Below, piece after piece: positions 45,897-55,000 of a stretch of 64,000 nt of DNA (position 1 is its first letter; every line of letters begins with the position of its first letter). This stretch comes from Orenia marismortui DSM 5156 (GTDB lineage Bacteria > Bacillota > Halanaerobiia > Halobacteroidales > Halobacteroidaceae). The DNA is taken from NCBI RefSeq assembly GCF_000379025.1, contig NZ_KB900617.1, forward strand, positions 1,162,024 through 1,226,023, given 5' to 3'. Both the position numbers and the translations under genes were made by a program. A model generated the notes under the pieces. That model had not been told where the DNA came from. It did not search any database and saw only the letters and a list, made by a program, of their open reading frames with translations.

Positions 45897-47339
45897 TCAA
45901 TTACTTTTAGATTCTTCCCAAAGTAAATCTAACCTTTCTAAAGATAATTCTTCTAAACTTTGATCTTCCTCACAAACTTTATCTTCAATAAATTTAAATC
46001 TAGATTTAAATTTATTGATAGTATTTCTTAAACACTCCTCACTATCTATATTTAAAAACCTAGCTACATTAACCAAAGAAAAGATTAAATCGCCAAATTC
46101 TTCTTTGATACCATCTAAATTACCCTTCTCTATGCTATCTAATAACTCCTCAATCTCTTCATTAACCTTAGTTATAGCACCGTCTACCTCTGGCCAATCA
46201 AAACCAACCTTAGATGCTTTATTTTGAATTTTTTGAGCTTGTATCAAAGCTGGCAGTTGAATAGGAACATCATCCAAAATTGATTCCCTTGTTTCACCTT
46301 GCTTCATCTTCTCCTTTTTCTTTATAGCCTCCCAATTTTCTAAAACTTCAGCAGAGTTTTCTACTTCAACTTGAGCAAATATATGAGGATGTCGTCTAAG
46401 CATCTTTTCAATGATCTCAGAAATAACATCATAAATATTAAAAGTACCATCTTCTTTAGCAATCTGTGCATGAAATACTATTTGCAATAATACATCTCCT
46501 AATTCATTGGCCAAACCAAAAAAGTCTTCCTTTTCGATTCTTTCTATAACTTCATAAGATTCTTCTATTAGGTGCTTCTTTAACGAATGATGATCTTGTT
46601 CTAAATCCCAAGGACAACCATCTGAGCTTCTTAAGATCTCCATTATCTCTAATAATCGATTAAATTGCTTTGTATTCTCATTATCTGCTGGTATATATAG
46701 TGATGTTAAGTGATCAATCCATGGTAAATGATCTAATTCATAAAGTGATAGTTCCTCTATTCTTTCATCTTCAAGACCTGCTCCTCGCAAAACCTTAACC
46801 TTAAAATCATCTGGATATATCTCCATCAAAGTTAACTTAACATTTGATGCTATATTTCTATTATAAACCTGAGTAATAATTGTCGCAATAGAAGGTTCTA
46901 AATCTCTCTCTATAAAATTTAACCCATCCAGTACCTTTATACCATTAACAGGATCTATTCCCAATGAGGTAAAGATAGCATCTATAAAGCTGGGCCCTGC
47001 AATGACTTTATATTCATTATCAGAAAGCTCATTTGTAATTTGTTGGACTGTATCCTCTGCTACTAAAGGATGTCCAGGCACTGCATAAATTATATCTTTC
47101 TTCTTTTTTGTTAAATCTATTATTTTATTACTAATATTACGGTATACCTCAGCAAAGTTTTCACCTTGCTCATAAAGATAGTCAAAACTTTCAAATTCAA
47201 TATTTTCTTCTTCAAGCTCTTTAACTGCAGGATGATGCTCTGTACGTAAGTATATAACATCAGCATTTTTTAAAGATTTATAAGCCTCTAAAGTCAGTAA
47301 CTTTAATCCTCCAGCACCTAAACCAATTATTTGTAGCAT
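45897..47339 (-). CDS. mazG: YabN-type fusion: tetrapyrrole methylase domain plus MazG nucleotide pyrophosphohydrolase
   Basis: 480 residues: N-terminal SAM-dependent methylase-like domain (1-215; IIGLGAGGLKLLTLEAYKSL, IYAVPGHPLVAEDTV) and two MazG repeats (about 230-340 and 370-470) with the metal-binding HLIEESYEVIERIE and ELGDVLLQIVFHAQI in the first. MazG hydrolyses nucleoside triphosphates to monophosphates. Order spoVT-flippase-mazG is that of Bacillus spoVT-yabM-yabN. It starts one base after the flippase gene ends, so they are coupled. Confidence 0.96.
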   Translation of the reverse strand: MLQIIGLGAGGLKLLTLEAYKSLKNADVIYLRTEHHPAVKELEEENIEFESFDYLYEQGENFAEVYRNISNKIIDLTKKKKDIIYAVPGHPLVAEDTVQQITNELSDNEYKVIAGPSFIDAIFTSLGIDPVNGIKVLDGLNFIERDLEPSIATIITQVYNRNIASNVKLTLMEIYPDDFKVKVLRGAGLEDERIEELSLYELDHLPWIDHLTSLYIPADNENTKQFNRLLEIMEILRSSDGCPWDLEQDHHSLKKHLIEESYEVIERIEKEDFFGLANELGDVLLQIVFHAQIAKEDGTFNIYDVISEIIEKMLRRHPHIFAQVEVENSAEVLENWEAIKKKEKMKQGETRESILDDVPIQLPALIQAQKIQNKASKVGFDWPEVDGAITKVNEEIEELLDSIEKGNLDGIKEEFGDLIFSLVNVARFLNIDSEECLRNTINKFKSRFKFIEDKVCEEDQSLEELSLERLDLLWEESKSN

Positions 47340-47340
47340 T

Positions 47341-48957
47341 TTATCCCCTCACTAATCCTAATTTATCTAATAAATTTGCTAACTTAATTCCAACTTTAGG
47401 TATTAGTTTTAAATCATCCTTAGTAATTCCTTTAGTTAATAATAGTATACCTCCATAGATAGTCATACCTATAAAAACTGTACTTAAAGTGTTAAAGCTT
47501 AATATAATAAAAGAATCATCACCTAAATAAGTTGAAAGTAGTTTATAGCTTGAAAAAATAGCTATCAACATTATAATTCCAGAAAATAATGGCTTAATAA
47601 TTAAGTTATTATAATTAAAATCAGGCTTAACAATATTAAAGACTCCTATCATATTTAATAAAGCCGCTAAAGTAAAGCCTGCTACTGTACCTAAAGCAGC
47701 ACCTCTAATTCCTAAAGTAGGAATTGCTGTTAAAGTATAATTTAATATTATATTTAGTGAAGCTCCAAAAAATAAATTTCTAGCTGGCAACTTAGTCTTA
47801 CCTACTCCTTGTAAAATACTAGATGTTACCTGTTGCAGGCTCACAGCTATGACTCCAAAAGATACATAACGCAAAGACACTGCCGCCTGTTCATTAGCAA
47901 AGATCATCTTGCATAATGGCCTAGCTAAAATAAACAACCCAATAGAAGATGGAATTGACACATATAATGCCAACTTAAAAGCTTTTGATATCCTACTCTT
48001 AGTAAGCTTGTCCGAACCTAAAGCATAAGATTCTGAAATAGCAGGGACCAAATTAACTGCTAAAGAAGCTGCTATTACTGTTGGAAAACGTACTAAAGTC
48101 ATAGCCATTCCATTAAATTGTCCATATAAACTAGTTGCTTCTTCTAAGCTAAAACCAGCAACTTTTAATCTAGGAGTAATCATTGTAGCATCTATCATCC
48201 TCATCAATGGTAAAATCAAAGCCCCAATTGTTATTGGAACCGCCAATGAAATAATCTTATGTAATATCTCTTTGACTGGTGGCTTATCTAATTCTGCTCC
48301 ATTTAATTCTTCCCTATTTGATTGAAATCGATAATAAATAATTAGGACAACAGTTAAACCGGCAACAGAACCAAAAAAAGCACCAGAAGCTGCTCCAGCA
48401 GCACCTAATTCTATCCCATAGGGCAATAATAGATAGGCTAATAAAATCATACTAATCATTCTAATAATCTGTTCTACAACTTGGGATATAGCAGTAGGTC
48501 TCATTTCTTGATAACCTTGGAAATAACCCCTATAAGTAGCCATAATAGAAACTATAAAAATAGCTGGTGCAATTGACAGTACAGAATAAAAGACTCTGAT
48601 ATCATCTAATAAATAACGAGATATTGGCTTAGCTAACAATGCAATACTTATTGATGCTATTAGACCAAAAACAAAACTAAAACTTAATGCCACTTTAAAT
48701 ATATAATCAGCTATATCTTTTCTTCCTTGAGCTCTTTTTTCAGAAATCAACTTAGAAATAGCAACTGGAATTGCAACAGTAGATACAGTTAAAATAATTG
48801 TATAAACTGGATAAGCTTTCTCATAGAGACCAAAGCCTTGATCGCCAATGACTCTTCCTAAAAATGCTCTATATATTAGTCCTAAAAATTTACTAATAAA
48901 ACCTGCCATAGCTATAATAGCAGTCCCTTTTAGCAAAGTGTTTTTTTGTTTATTCAA
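47341..48957 (-). CDS. SpoVB/YabM-type lipid flippase (MOP superfamily)
   Basis: 538 residues with about fourteen membrane segments and the family start LLKGTAIIAMAGFISKFLGLIYR, plus GDQGFGLYEKAYPVYTI and IMATYRGYFQGYQEMRPTAI. Relatives move lipid-linked oligosaccharide or peptidoglycan precursors across the membrane; SpoVB acts in spore cortex synthesis. Its place between spoVT and mazG equals Bacillus yabM. The substrate is inferred from the family. Confidence 0.92.
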   Translation of the reverse strand: MNKQKNTLLKGTAIIAMAGFISKFLGLIYRAFLGRVIGDQGFGLYEKAYPVYTIILTVSTVAIPVAISKLISEKRAQGRKDIADYIFKVALSFSFVFGLIASISIALLAKPISRYLLDDIRVFYSVLSIAPAIFIVSIMATYRGYFQGYQEMRPTAISQVVEQIIRMISMILLAYLLLPYGIELGAAGAASGAFFGSVAGLTVVLIIYYRFQSNREELNGAELDKPPVKEILHKIISLAVPITIGALILPLMRMIDATMITPRLKVAGFSLEEATSLYGQFNGMAMTLVRFPTVIAASLAVNLVPAISESYALGSDKLTKSRISKAFKLALYVSIPSSIGLFILARPLCKMIFANEQAAVSLRYVSFGVIAVSLQQVTSSILQGVGKTKLPARNLFFGASLNIILNYTLTAIPTLGIRGAALGTVAGFTLAALLNMIGVFNIVKPDFNYNNLIIKPLFSGIIMLIAIFSSYKLLSTYLGDDSFIILSFNTLSTVFIGMTIYGGILLLTKGITKDDLKLIPKVGIKLANLLDKLGLVRG

Positions 48958-49126
48958 CTATACTCTCCTTTCCCAAATAAAAAGAAATATCTAAGTAATT
49001 ACTAAGTTTACCCTCCTAACTATTTATAATAACAAATTTTCAATAATTATGCTACCCTTTTAGCTTAGCTTTTATAGTAGAGTAAGAAACTATATTTATA
49101 TAATATTACTTATCATAAATAATAAA

Positions 49127-49142
49127 ATGCCCTAGTGGGCAT
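49127..49142 (-). terminator. Small terminator between spoVT and the flippase gene
   Basis: 6-bp stem ATGCCC / GGGCAT, 4-base loop, then TTTATTATTT on the minus strand. It is the second hairpin in the 318-base gap 48958-49276, which has no other feature. Confidence 0.55.
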
Positions 49143-49251
49143 CAATTCTTTATTTATAAACTCTAAATACTCAAATTATTATTTTCTATTTTAGAATAAT
49201 TTATTATCTAATCAAATCTCTAATATATATTTTGTAATTTATAAAAATAAA

Positions 49252-49271
49252 GGCGAGCTAAATAGCTCACC
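49252..49271 (-). terminator. Intrinsic terminator of spoVT
   Basis: 9-bp stem GGTGAGCTA / TAGCTCGCC, 2-base loop, then TTTATTTTT on the minus strand, 5 bases after the stop. Confidence 0.88.
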
Positions 49272-49276
49272 AAAAA

Positions 49277-49831
49277 TTAACTTTCCATTTGTTTTGCTAA
49301 AAAACCTGCTGCTGTACTGGAGAGTTTTATTTCTAAATCTCCCATGCTAGCCCCATCTTTCTTAGATGCTAATACAACAGCCCCTATTGAGTCTCCTCCC
49401 GATATAATCGGTACTATTACTTGAGCTGTAAATATACTATCTTCTTCCCCATAAATTCCTTCACAGAAAATTTCATCAGTTTTCTCATTAATTACTTTAG
49501 TTTCGCCACTCTTCATTACCTCTTCTGAAATTGAACTAACGGGTTTATCAATAAATTTATTCTTTTTAGCACCAGCTACTGCTACGATAGCATCTCTATC
49601 CAAAACACAGGCCATATGTCCTGTCACTTCAGATAAAGAATCTACATATTCTTGAGCAAACTCACCTAATTCCCCAATTGGAGAATATTTCTTTAGGATT
49701 ACCTCTCCATCACGATCAACAAAAATTTCAAGAGGCTCTCCTTCTCTAATCCTCATAGTTCTTCTAATTTCCTTTGGAATTACAACTCGACCCAAATCAT
49801 CTATGCGACGTACAATCCCTGTAGCTTTCAT
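49277..49831 (-). CDS. spoVT: Stage V sporulation protein T
   Basis: A 184-residue regulator of forespore sigma-G genes. N-terminal AbrB-type swapped-hairpin DNA-binding domain (MKATGIVRRIDDLGRVVIPK, then RIREGEPLEIFVDRDGEVIL) and a C-terminal GAF domain (about 55-180; ACVLDRDAIVAVAGA, SIGAVVLASKK). Length and both domains are typical. It lies upstream of the flippase-mazG pair, as in Bacillus. Confidence 0.97.
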   Translation of the reverse strand: MKATGIVRRIDDLGRVVIPKEIRRTMRIREGEPLEIFVDRDGEVILKKYSPIGELGEFAQEYVDSLSEVTGHMACVLDRDAIVAVAGAKKNKFIDKPVSSISEEVMKSGETKVINEKTDEIFCEGIYGEEDSIFTAQVIVPIISGGDSIGAVVLASKKDGASMGDLEIKLSSTAAGFLAKQMES

Positions 49832-50054
49832 CTTAATTATTTAGTATCCTAAAAAAAAGAATACTAAGTAATTCTCACCTCCCAATTATTTTATTTCCTT
49901 AGTACTTCACTATTAGTATATAATTCAATTAAAAATTTTATTCTTATTATACCAACTAATGTAAAAAATCCATTGACTAATTTCGTGAACAACCTCCGAG
50001 ACAAGCAACGGAGGCTTCAAAAGAAGTTTGAAGTTTAAGTTTCCTCCTAATTCA

Positions 50055-51305
50055 TTAGGATATCCTTATTCTTTTAGGACTTGCCACAAGCCCATTATCC
50101 CTAATCTGCTTTAGCATTTTGGGAATACATTTATTTTTTAAGTATTTTCTCATTATATTTAATGAGCCATTTATATCAGCATTGATTAATTTATTGCCTG
50201 TTTTGAATAGACCTCTTGCAATTCGTCTAGATTTATCATAGTTAGCTTTATTTAATTTCTCTAGGTCTATGGAACTACAACCTGATGTATAGCTTTCATT
50301 GATTAAGACTACTTTAATACCTACTAACTTAGCTTTGTATTTAATCAATTCTACTAATCTTTGAATTGGTATTTGAACAAAAGATTTAAGACTATTACCT
50401 TGTTTAATATTCTTCAAATCTCCAATGATGATATTAGATACTTTATTTTCAATTGCTAAGTCGATTATTTTTCTGCTAGCTTTATGAAGGTAGTCTTTGA
50501 CATAGTTTCTTCTCTTTAATCTAAGGTTTCTAATTTGCTTAGTATCTTTAACTTTGCTAGTCCCTAACTGTTTCATTCTAATTCTTTGGAGTTTAGCAAT
50601 TTCTTTATTGAAGTAAAGGTTCTTAGATTTAATAGTCTTACCGTTGATAATGTAGCTTTCACTATTGTCTTTAAAAGTTAAGGTAGCTAAGTTATCCAAA
50701 CCTAAGTCTATTGACATTATGTTAGAATTAGTATTCTCTTTAACTTCTGCAACTTTGTGGATAATCAGTAAATACCATTCTTTAGAGAGTTTATCTTGCT
50801 TAATCCTTACCTGCTGGATAGTTTCTAAATTTACAATGCTTTGAACTGCTACTGGCAACTCAAATTTAAGACTTTTTACATCAAATTCAGATTTTATCGT
50901 TTTAGCTAAGGATAATAGCAAATGATTATCTCTAACTCTAGTCGCTAAGTTAGTAAAAATTATCTCATTAGGGTTTCTGTCCATATTCTTAAATTTAGGT
51001 GGTCTGGGTTGACCTTTATACTTGCTAGGATGTTTCTTATAGTCTTTGATACTAGCAAAGTAACTTTTCCAATCTTGAGCTAACTGTTTTAATGCTTGTT
51101 GTCTATTATGACTATGAAGGAAATCGTTGTGCCAATTACTCTTAAATCGCTTTTCTAGTTGAGTATATATAGGTTTTACATCTTCATTATTTCTAACTTC
51201 ATAATTGACAATATTATATAGTTTTGTTGTGTGCCAACTTAATTCTTTAATTATCTCTAGTTGTTTATTATTAAATTTAGGTTTAAACTTAAAAGCTAAT
51301 CTCAT
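50055..51305 (-). CDS. tnpB: TnpB, RNA-guided nuclease family protein of the IS element
   Basis: 416 residues, full length. N-terminal OrfB HTH and WED-like part (1-190) and a RuvC fold: RuvC-I SNIMSIDLGLDNLATLTF (Asp near 202), RuvC-II NIIIGDLKNIKQG, and RuvC-III INADINGSLNIMRK (Asp near 380). The canonical Glu of RuvC-II (usually ...EDL or ENL) is Gly here; the Glu in INESYTS may take its place, as in known subgroups. No CxxC zinc knuckle is present between ESYTS and INAD. A guide RNA is expected from the tnpB 3' end and right end (49985-50100). Start ATG after AAAGGAGGTGAAACT. Confidence 0.88.
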   Translation of the reverse strand: MRLAFKFKPKFNNKQLEIIKELSWHTTKLYNIVNYEVRNNEDVKPIYTQLEKRFKSNWHNDFLHSHNRQQALKQLAQDWKSYFASIKDYKKHPSKYKGQPRPPKFKNMDRNPNEIIFTNLATRVRDNHLLLSLAKTIKSEFDVKSLKFELPVAVQSIVNLETIQQVRIKQDKLSKEWYLLIIHKVAEVKENTNSNIMSIDLGLDNLATLTFKDNSESYIINGKTIKSKNLYFNKEIAKLQRIRMKQLGTSKVKDTKQIRNLRLKRRNYVKDYLHKASRKIIDLAIENKVSNIIIGDLKNIKQGNSLKSFVQIPIQRLVELIKYKAKLVGIKVVLINESYTSGCSSIDLEKLNKANYDKSRRIARGLFKTGNKLINADINGSLNIMRKYLKNKCIPKMLKQIRDNGLVASPKRIRIS

Positions 51306-51340
51306 AGTTTCACCTCCTTTACATTGTTATCTATGTATTT

Positions 51341-51383
51341 ATTATAACATAACATTGACACATAGTCAACTATGTAATATAAT
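51341..51383. promoter_or_regulatory. Overlapping divergent sigma-A promoters with palindromic operator
   Basis: Plus strand: TTGACA (51355-51360), 17 bases, TATAAT (51378-51383), driving the RHH gene and tnpA. Minus strand: TTGACT (51364-51369), 17 bases, TATAAT (51341-51346), driving tnpB. A perfect inverted repeat ACATAGT-CA-ACTATGT (51360-51375) fills the plus spacer and covers the minus -35. An extra half site CTATGTA is at 51331-51337. Confidence 0.8.
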
Positions 51384-51403
51384 TATTTTAGGAGGTGCTT
51401 AAT

Positions 51404-51547
51404 ATGGCTAGAAAAAATATTAATACTACATTAGAAGAAGAACTATACAAAAAGATTAAGGTATTAGCTATTAAATTAGACAAAAATGCTAATGACTTAC
51501 TAGAGGAAGGTATGGAATATATCCTTGACAAATACAAAGACAACTAA
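51404..51547 (+). CDS. Ribbon-helix-helix (Arc/CopG-like) protein of the IS element, 47 aa
   Basis: 47 residues: a beta-strand NINTTLEEELYKKIKVLAIK followed by a second helix (KNANDLLEEGMEYILDKYKD), the RHH fold of small dimeric repressors. RHH proteins read short palindromes through the paired strands; such a palindrome sits in its own promoter. ATG follows GGAGGTGCTTAAT. Its end overlaps the start of tnpA by 23 bases, so translation is coupled. It should repress its own promoter and the divergent tnpB promoter; this is inferred from layout. Confidence 0.75.
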   Translation: MARKNINTTLEEELYKKIKVLAIKLDKNANDLLEEGMEYILDKYKDN

Positions 51548-51972
51548 GCATAGCAAATACAATATTAATTATCACATTGTCTTTTGTCCTAAGTATAGAC
51601 ACCCTATCTTTAAAGATAAGTTAGAATCCAAATTGTTAAGTTGCTTTAAAAAGGTTTGTAGCAATTATGGATATGAACTTATTGAACAAGAAATAATGCC
51701 AGACCACGCACATTTATTTATCTCTGCTCCACCAACTGTTGCACCAGTAGGTATAGTTAGAAAATTAAAAAGCATATCTGCTAATCATATATTTAAAACT
51801 TTTCCTAACTTAAAGAAAGCTAAGTTTTGGGGTAGTGACTGAATTTGTACGAAGAGTTTTTAAGTATAAAAACTCGTAGGGTTTGTGGAGTAGGGGTTAT
51901 TATGTTGGTACAGCTGGTAGCGTATCTTCCAAAACTATTCAAAAGTATATCCAAAACCAAAAGAATGTTTAA
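51525..51972 (+). pseudogene. tnpA: TnpA, Y1 (HUH) transposase, broken by a 43-base insert
   Basis: Single-strand DNA transposase of IS200/IS605. The first 105 residues read YNINYHIVFCPKYRHPIF, the HUH metal motif MPDHAHLFI, and KSISANHIFKTFP, then FWGS and a stop. Removing bases 51837-51879 restores the frame: ...FWGS | GLWSRGYYVGTAGSVSSKTI then QKYIQNQKNV and TAA at 51970-51972, 134 residues in total, the normal length. The catalytic Tyr (in QKYIQNQ) is behind the insert, so this copy cannot be active. The start is TTG at 51525, inside the RHH gene. Confidence 0.85.
51837..51879. repeat. 43-base hairpin insert inside tnpA
   Basis: The inserted segment holds a perfect 9-bp hairpin GAGTTTTTA / TAAAAACTC with loop AGTA (51854-51875) and brings an immediate TGA stop. 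Its length (43) also shifts the frame. Confidence 0.65.
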
Positions 51973-52062
51973 TTTCAAGGTATCGAACCTTAAAATTAAA
52001 AGGCTCATTCATCCCCTAAGACAAGCACAAGGGGTTTTCTGAGCCTTTCCTTATAAAATAAT

Positions 52063-55000
52063 TTAAGATGACAAAAAATCTAATAAATCTGTTATACAAT
52101 TAACTTTTTCTATATCATTTAAACTATTGATATTAACTTTTATTTTAGGCTTATTACTAGCTATAAACTTCAAATTTTCAAACCTTTGTCCCATATCCAC
52201 CAATTTTTCCCCCGATAGTTTATGATCTGATGAAAATTCAAACTCTAAAGTTTGTCCCTTTTCCTTTATTTCTAACAGAGATAGCTCCCTTGCTTTCACT
52301 TTCATTTTAGCTAATTCTAATAAAATTACTACCTCTTTATGCAACTGACCAAACCTGTCTTTTAGCTCTTTATTTAATCTATGATACTCATGAATATCTG
52401 AGATAGAATCAATCTTTTTATAAATTTCAATTTTTTGCTTAGAATCATTAATATAATCATCTGGAATATAAGCATTTACCTTTAATTCTAACAATGTTTC
52501 TAACTCTTCTTCTACATCTTCATTCTGTAATTTATTAACTGCTTCTTCTAATAATTTACAGTACAGAGAAAAGCCAATAGCTTCAATATGACCATGTTGT
52601 TCAGGACCTAATATATTACCGGCTCCTCTTATCTCTAAATCCCTCATAGCAATTTTGAAACCTGAGCCTAAAGTCGTAAACTCCCTAATAGCTTTTAGCC
52701 TCTTTTCTGCCAATTCTGATAATATACGGCCTTGATTATATAATAAATAGGCATAAGCAATTCTATTGGTCCTTCCTACTCTTCCCCTTAATTGATAAAG
52801 CTGTGATAAACCTAATTTATCAGCTTCATTAATAATAATAGTATTAACATTCGAGATATCTAAACCAGTCTCGATAATAGTTGTACAAACTAATATATCA
52901 TAATTGCCTTCTAGAAAGTCTACCATTAATTTTTCTAATTTCAACTCACTCATTTGACCATGAGCTATTGCCACCTTAGCTTCTGGAACCAATGCTTGTA
53001 TTTGAGCAGCGATCTCTTTGATATTCTTAACCCGGTTATGGACAAAATAAACTTGTCCCCCTCGACTTAACTCTCTATTTATCGCATCTTGTATTAAAGT
53101 ATCTTCATATTCTCCTACATGAGTTCTAATCGGATACCTATTTTCAGGAGGAGTTTCTATCAAACTTATGTCTCTAACTCCAACAAGGGACATATGTAAA
53201 GTTCTAGGAATTGGAGTGGCAGTTAAGGTAAGCACATCAACACTCTCTTTTAATCGCTTTAATCTTTCTTTCTGCTTTACACCAAAGCGTTGTTCTTCAT
53301 CTACGATAACTATACCTAAGTCTTTAAATTTTATATCTTTAGATAACAACCTATGGGTACCAATAACTAAATCAACTGTACCATTCCTCAAACCTTCAAT
53401 GGTTTCTTTCTGCTCATTAGCTATCCTAAATCGACTTAATACTTCAACATTAATTGGATAATCAGAGAAACGATCTGTGAAATTATTCCAATGCTGTTGT
53501 GCTAATATAGTAGTAGGAACTAAAAATACAGCTTGCTTCCCATCCATTATTGCTTTAAAAATAGCTCTAATAGCTACTTCAGTCTTTCCGTAACCAACAT
53601 CACCACACAATAGTCTATCCATAGGCTGCTTAGATTCCATATCATTTTTAACAGCTTCGATTGCTTTTAGCTGATCAGGTGTCTCTTCATATAGAAAAGC
53701 TTCTTCAAATTCCTGTTGCCAGACAGTATCTTCACCAAAAGAATAGCCTCTCTTTAACTCCCGTTTTGCATATAATTCTAATAATTCTTCTGCCATCTCT
53801 TCAACAGATTTCTTAACTCTTGCTTTAGCCTTATTCCAACTATCTCCATCCAATTTATGTAACTTAGGTTCTTTATCCTGTAACCCTACATATTTTTGAA
53901 TTAAATCCACTTGATCGGTAGGAATATATAACTTATCATCATTGGCATAAAGTAGAACCAAATAATCTTTACTTTTACCTTGGACCGTTAGAGTTTTTAT
54001 ACCTAAATATTTTCCAATCCCATGATTTTCGTGAACTATATAGTCACCTTCATTTAAATCGGTAAAAGAGGATAGCTTAACTCCTTGATCAAAAGCTTTA
54101 GACCTTCTTCTTTTTCTTTTAGTCCTCTTTAAGATTTCATTTTCAGTATAAAAGACAAAATTAATTTCAGGTAAAATAAAGCCATTAGATAAATTAGATT
54201 TAGTTAAAAGAATATTACCTACCTTTAATTCATCTTTAATTTCAGAAATAACAACAGAAGGTAATTTCTCCTCTTTTAATCTCTCTTTTAGTTTTTCAGC
54301 TTTACTAAGATCAGATAAAGCAATAACTATTCTATACTCAGCTTTAAAGTATTCCTTTAGTTTATTTATAAATAGATTTACCTTCCCAGCGTAAGACTCT
54401 AACCTTTTACTATTAAATTCTAAATTAAATTTAAAATCTACAAAATCTATCTTTTTACTTATTGGAGACATATAAAATTTATAATTTTTGATATCATAAA
54501 AAAATTCGTTAAAATCTAAAAATAACTTATTATAACTCGATAATACTCTACCTTGTTCTAATAGATTTGAATAATTTTCACTCATACTAGATAAAAAATT
54601 AATAGCTGCTTCTTTAACCTTAGCTGGATTATCAAAGATAATGGCCCCTTTAAAATAATCTACTAATGTAGCAGAATTATAAAAGTAGCCTAAATATTGT
54701 CGGATTTCAGGAAAAATAATCCCTTCTTCCAACCTTTCTAGATCATACTTAATTTTTTCTTTTAACTTTTGAGCGCTGTCTTCAGAATGATTTTTTAGTT
54801 CTTCTTCTAGATCAGCTTTAATCTTTTCTATATTTTTATTAATAATGCTTTCCGACAATATAAATTCTGATGCTGGCCCAAATTCTATTTTTGATAATTC
54901 TTTATTAGATAACTGTGTTGCTAATTCAAACTCTCGAATAGATTCAATTTCATCACCAAAAAGTTCAAACCTAATTGGATTATCATAAGTATAAGGGAAT

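Larger units (their letters stand above)
49985..52048 (-). mobile_element. IS200/IS605-type insertion sequence with tnpB, a broken tnpA and an RHH gene
   Basis: The transposon strand is the minus strand. Right end: hairpin CCTCCG-N10-CGGAGG (49993-50014), followed by TTGTTCAC at 49985, the usual IS605-type right terminus. Left end: nested hairpin with outer arms AAAGGCTCA / TGAGCCTTT (51998-52048) and inner CCCC / GGGG. Both end loops share GCTTGTCT, as expected for TnpA-recognised ends. tnpB points to the right end and tnpA away from it, the divergent IS605 layout. The left-end hairpin lies 15 bases behind mfd and may also stop mfd transcripts. Exact cleavage bases are estimated. Confidence 0.85.

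Noticed and set aside
51834-51885. Programmed translational bypass over the 43-base hairpin in tnpA
   Set aside because: The codon before the segment (AGT) and the triplet at the possible landing site (TAG) differ, so the matched take-off/landing pair needed for bypass is missing.
51820-52042. Two overlapping short reading frames (minus 51820-52008, plus 51845-52042) at the tnpA end
   Set aside because: Both are shadows of the broken tnpA 3' end and of the left-end hairpin.
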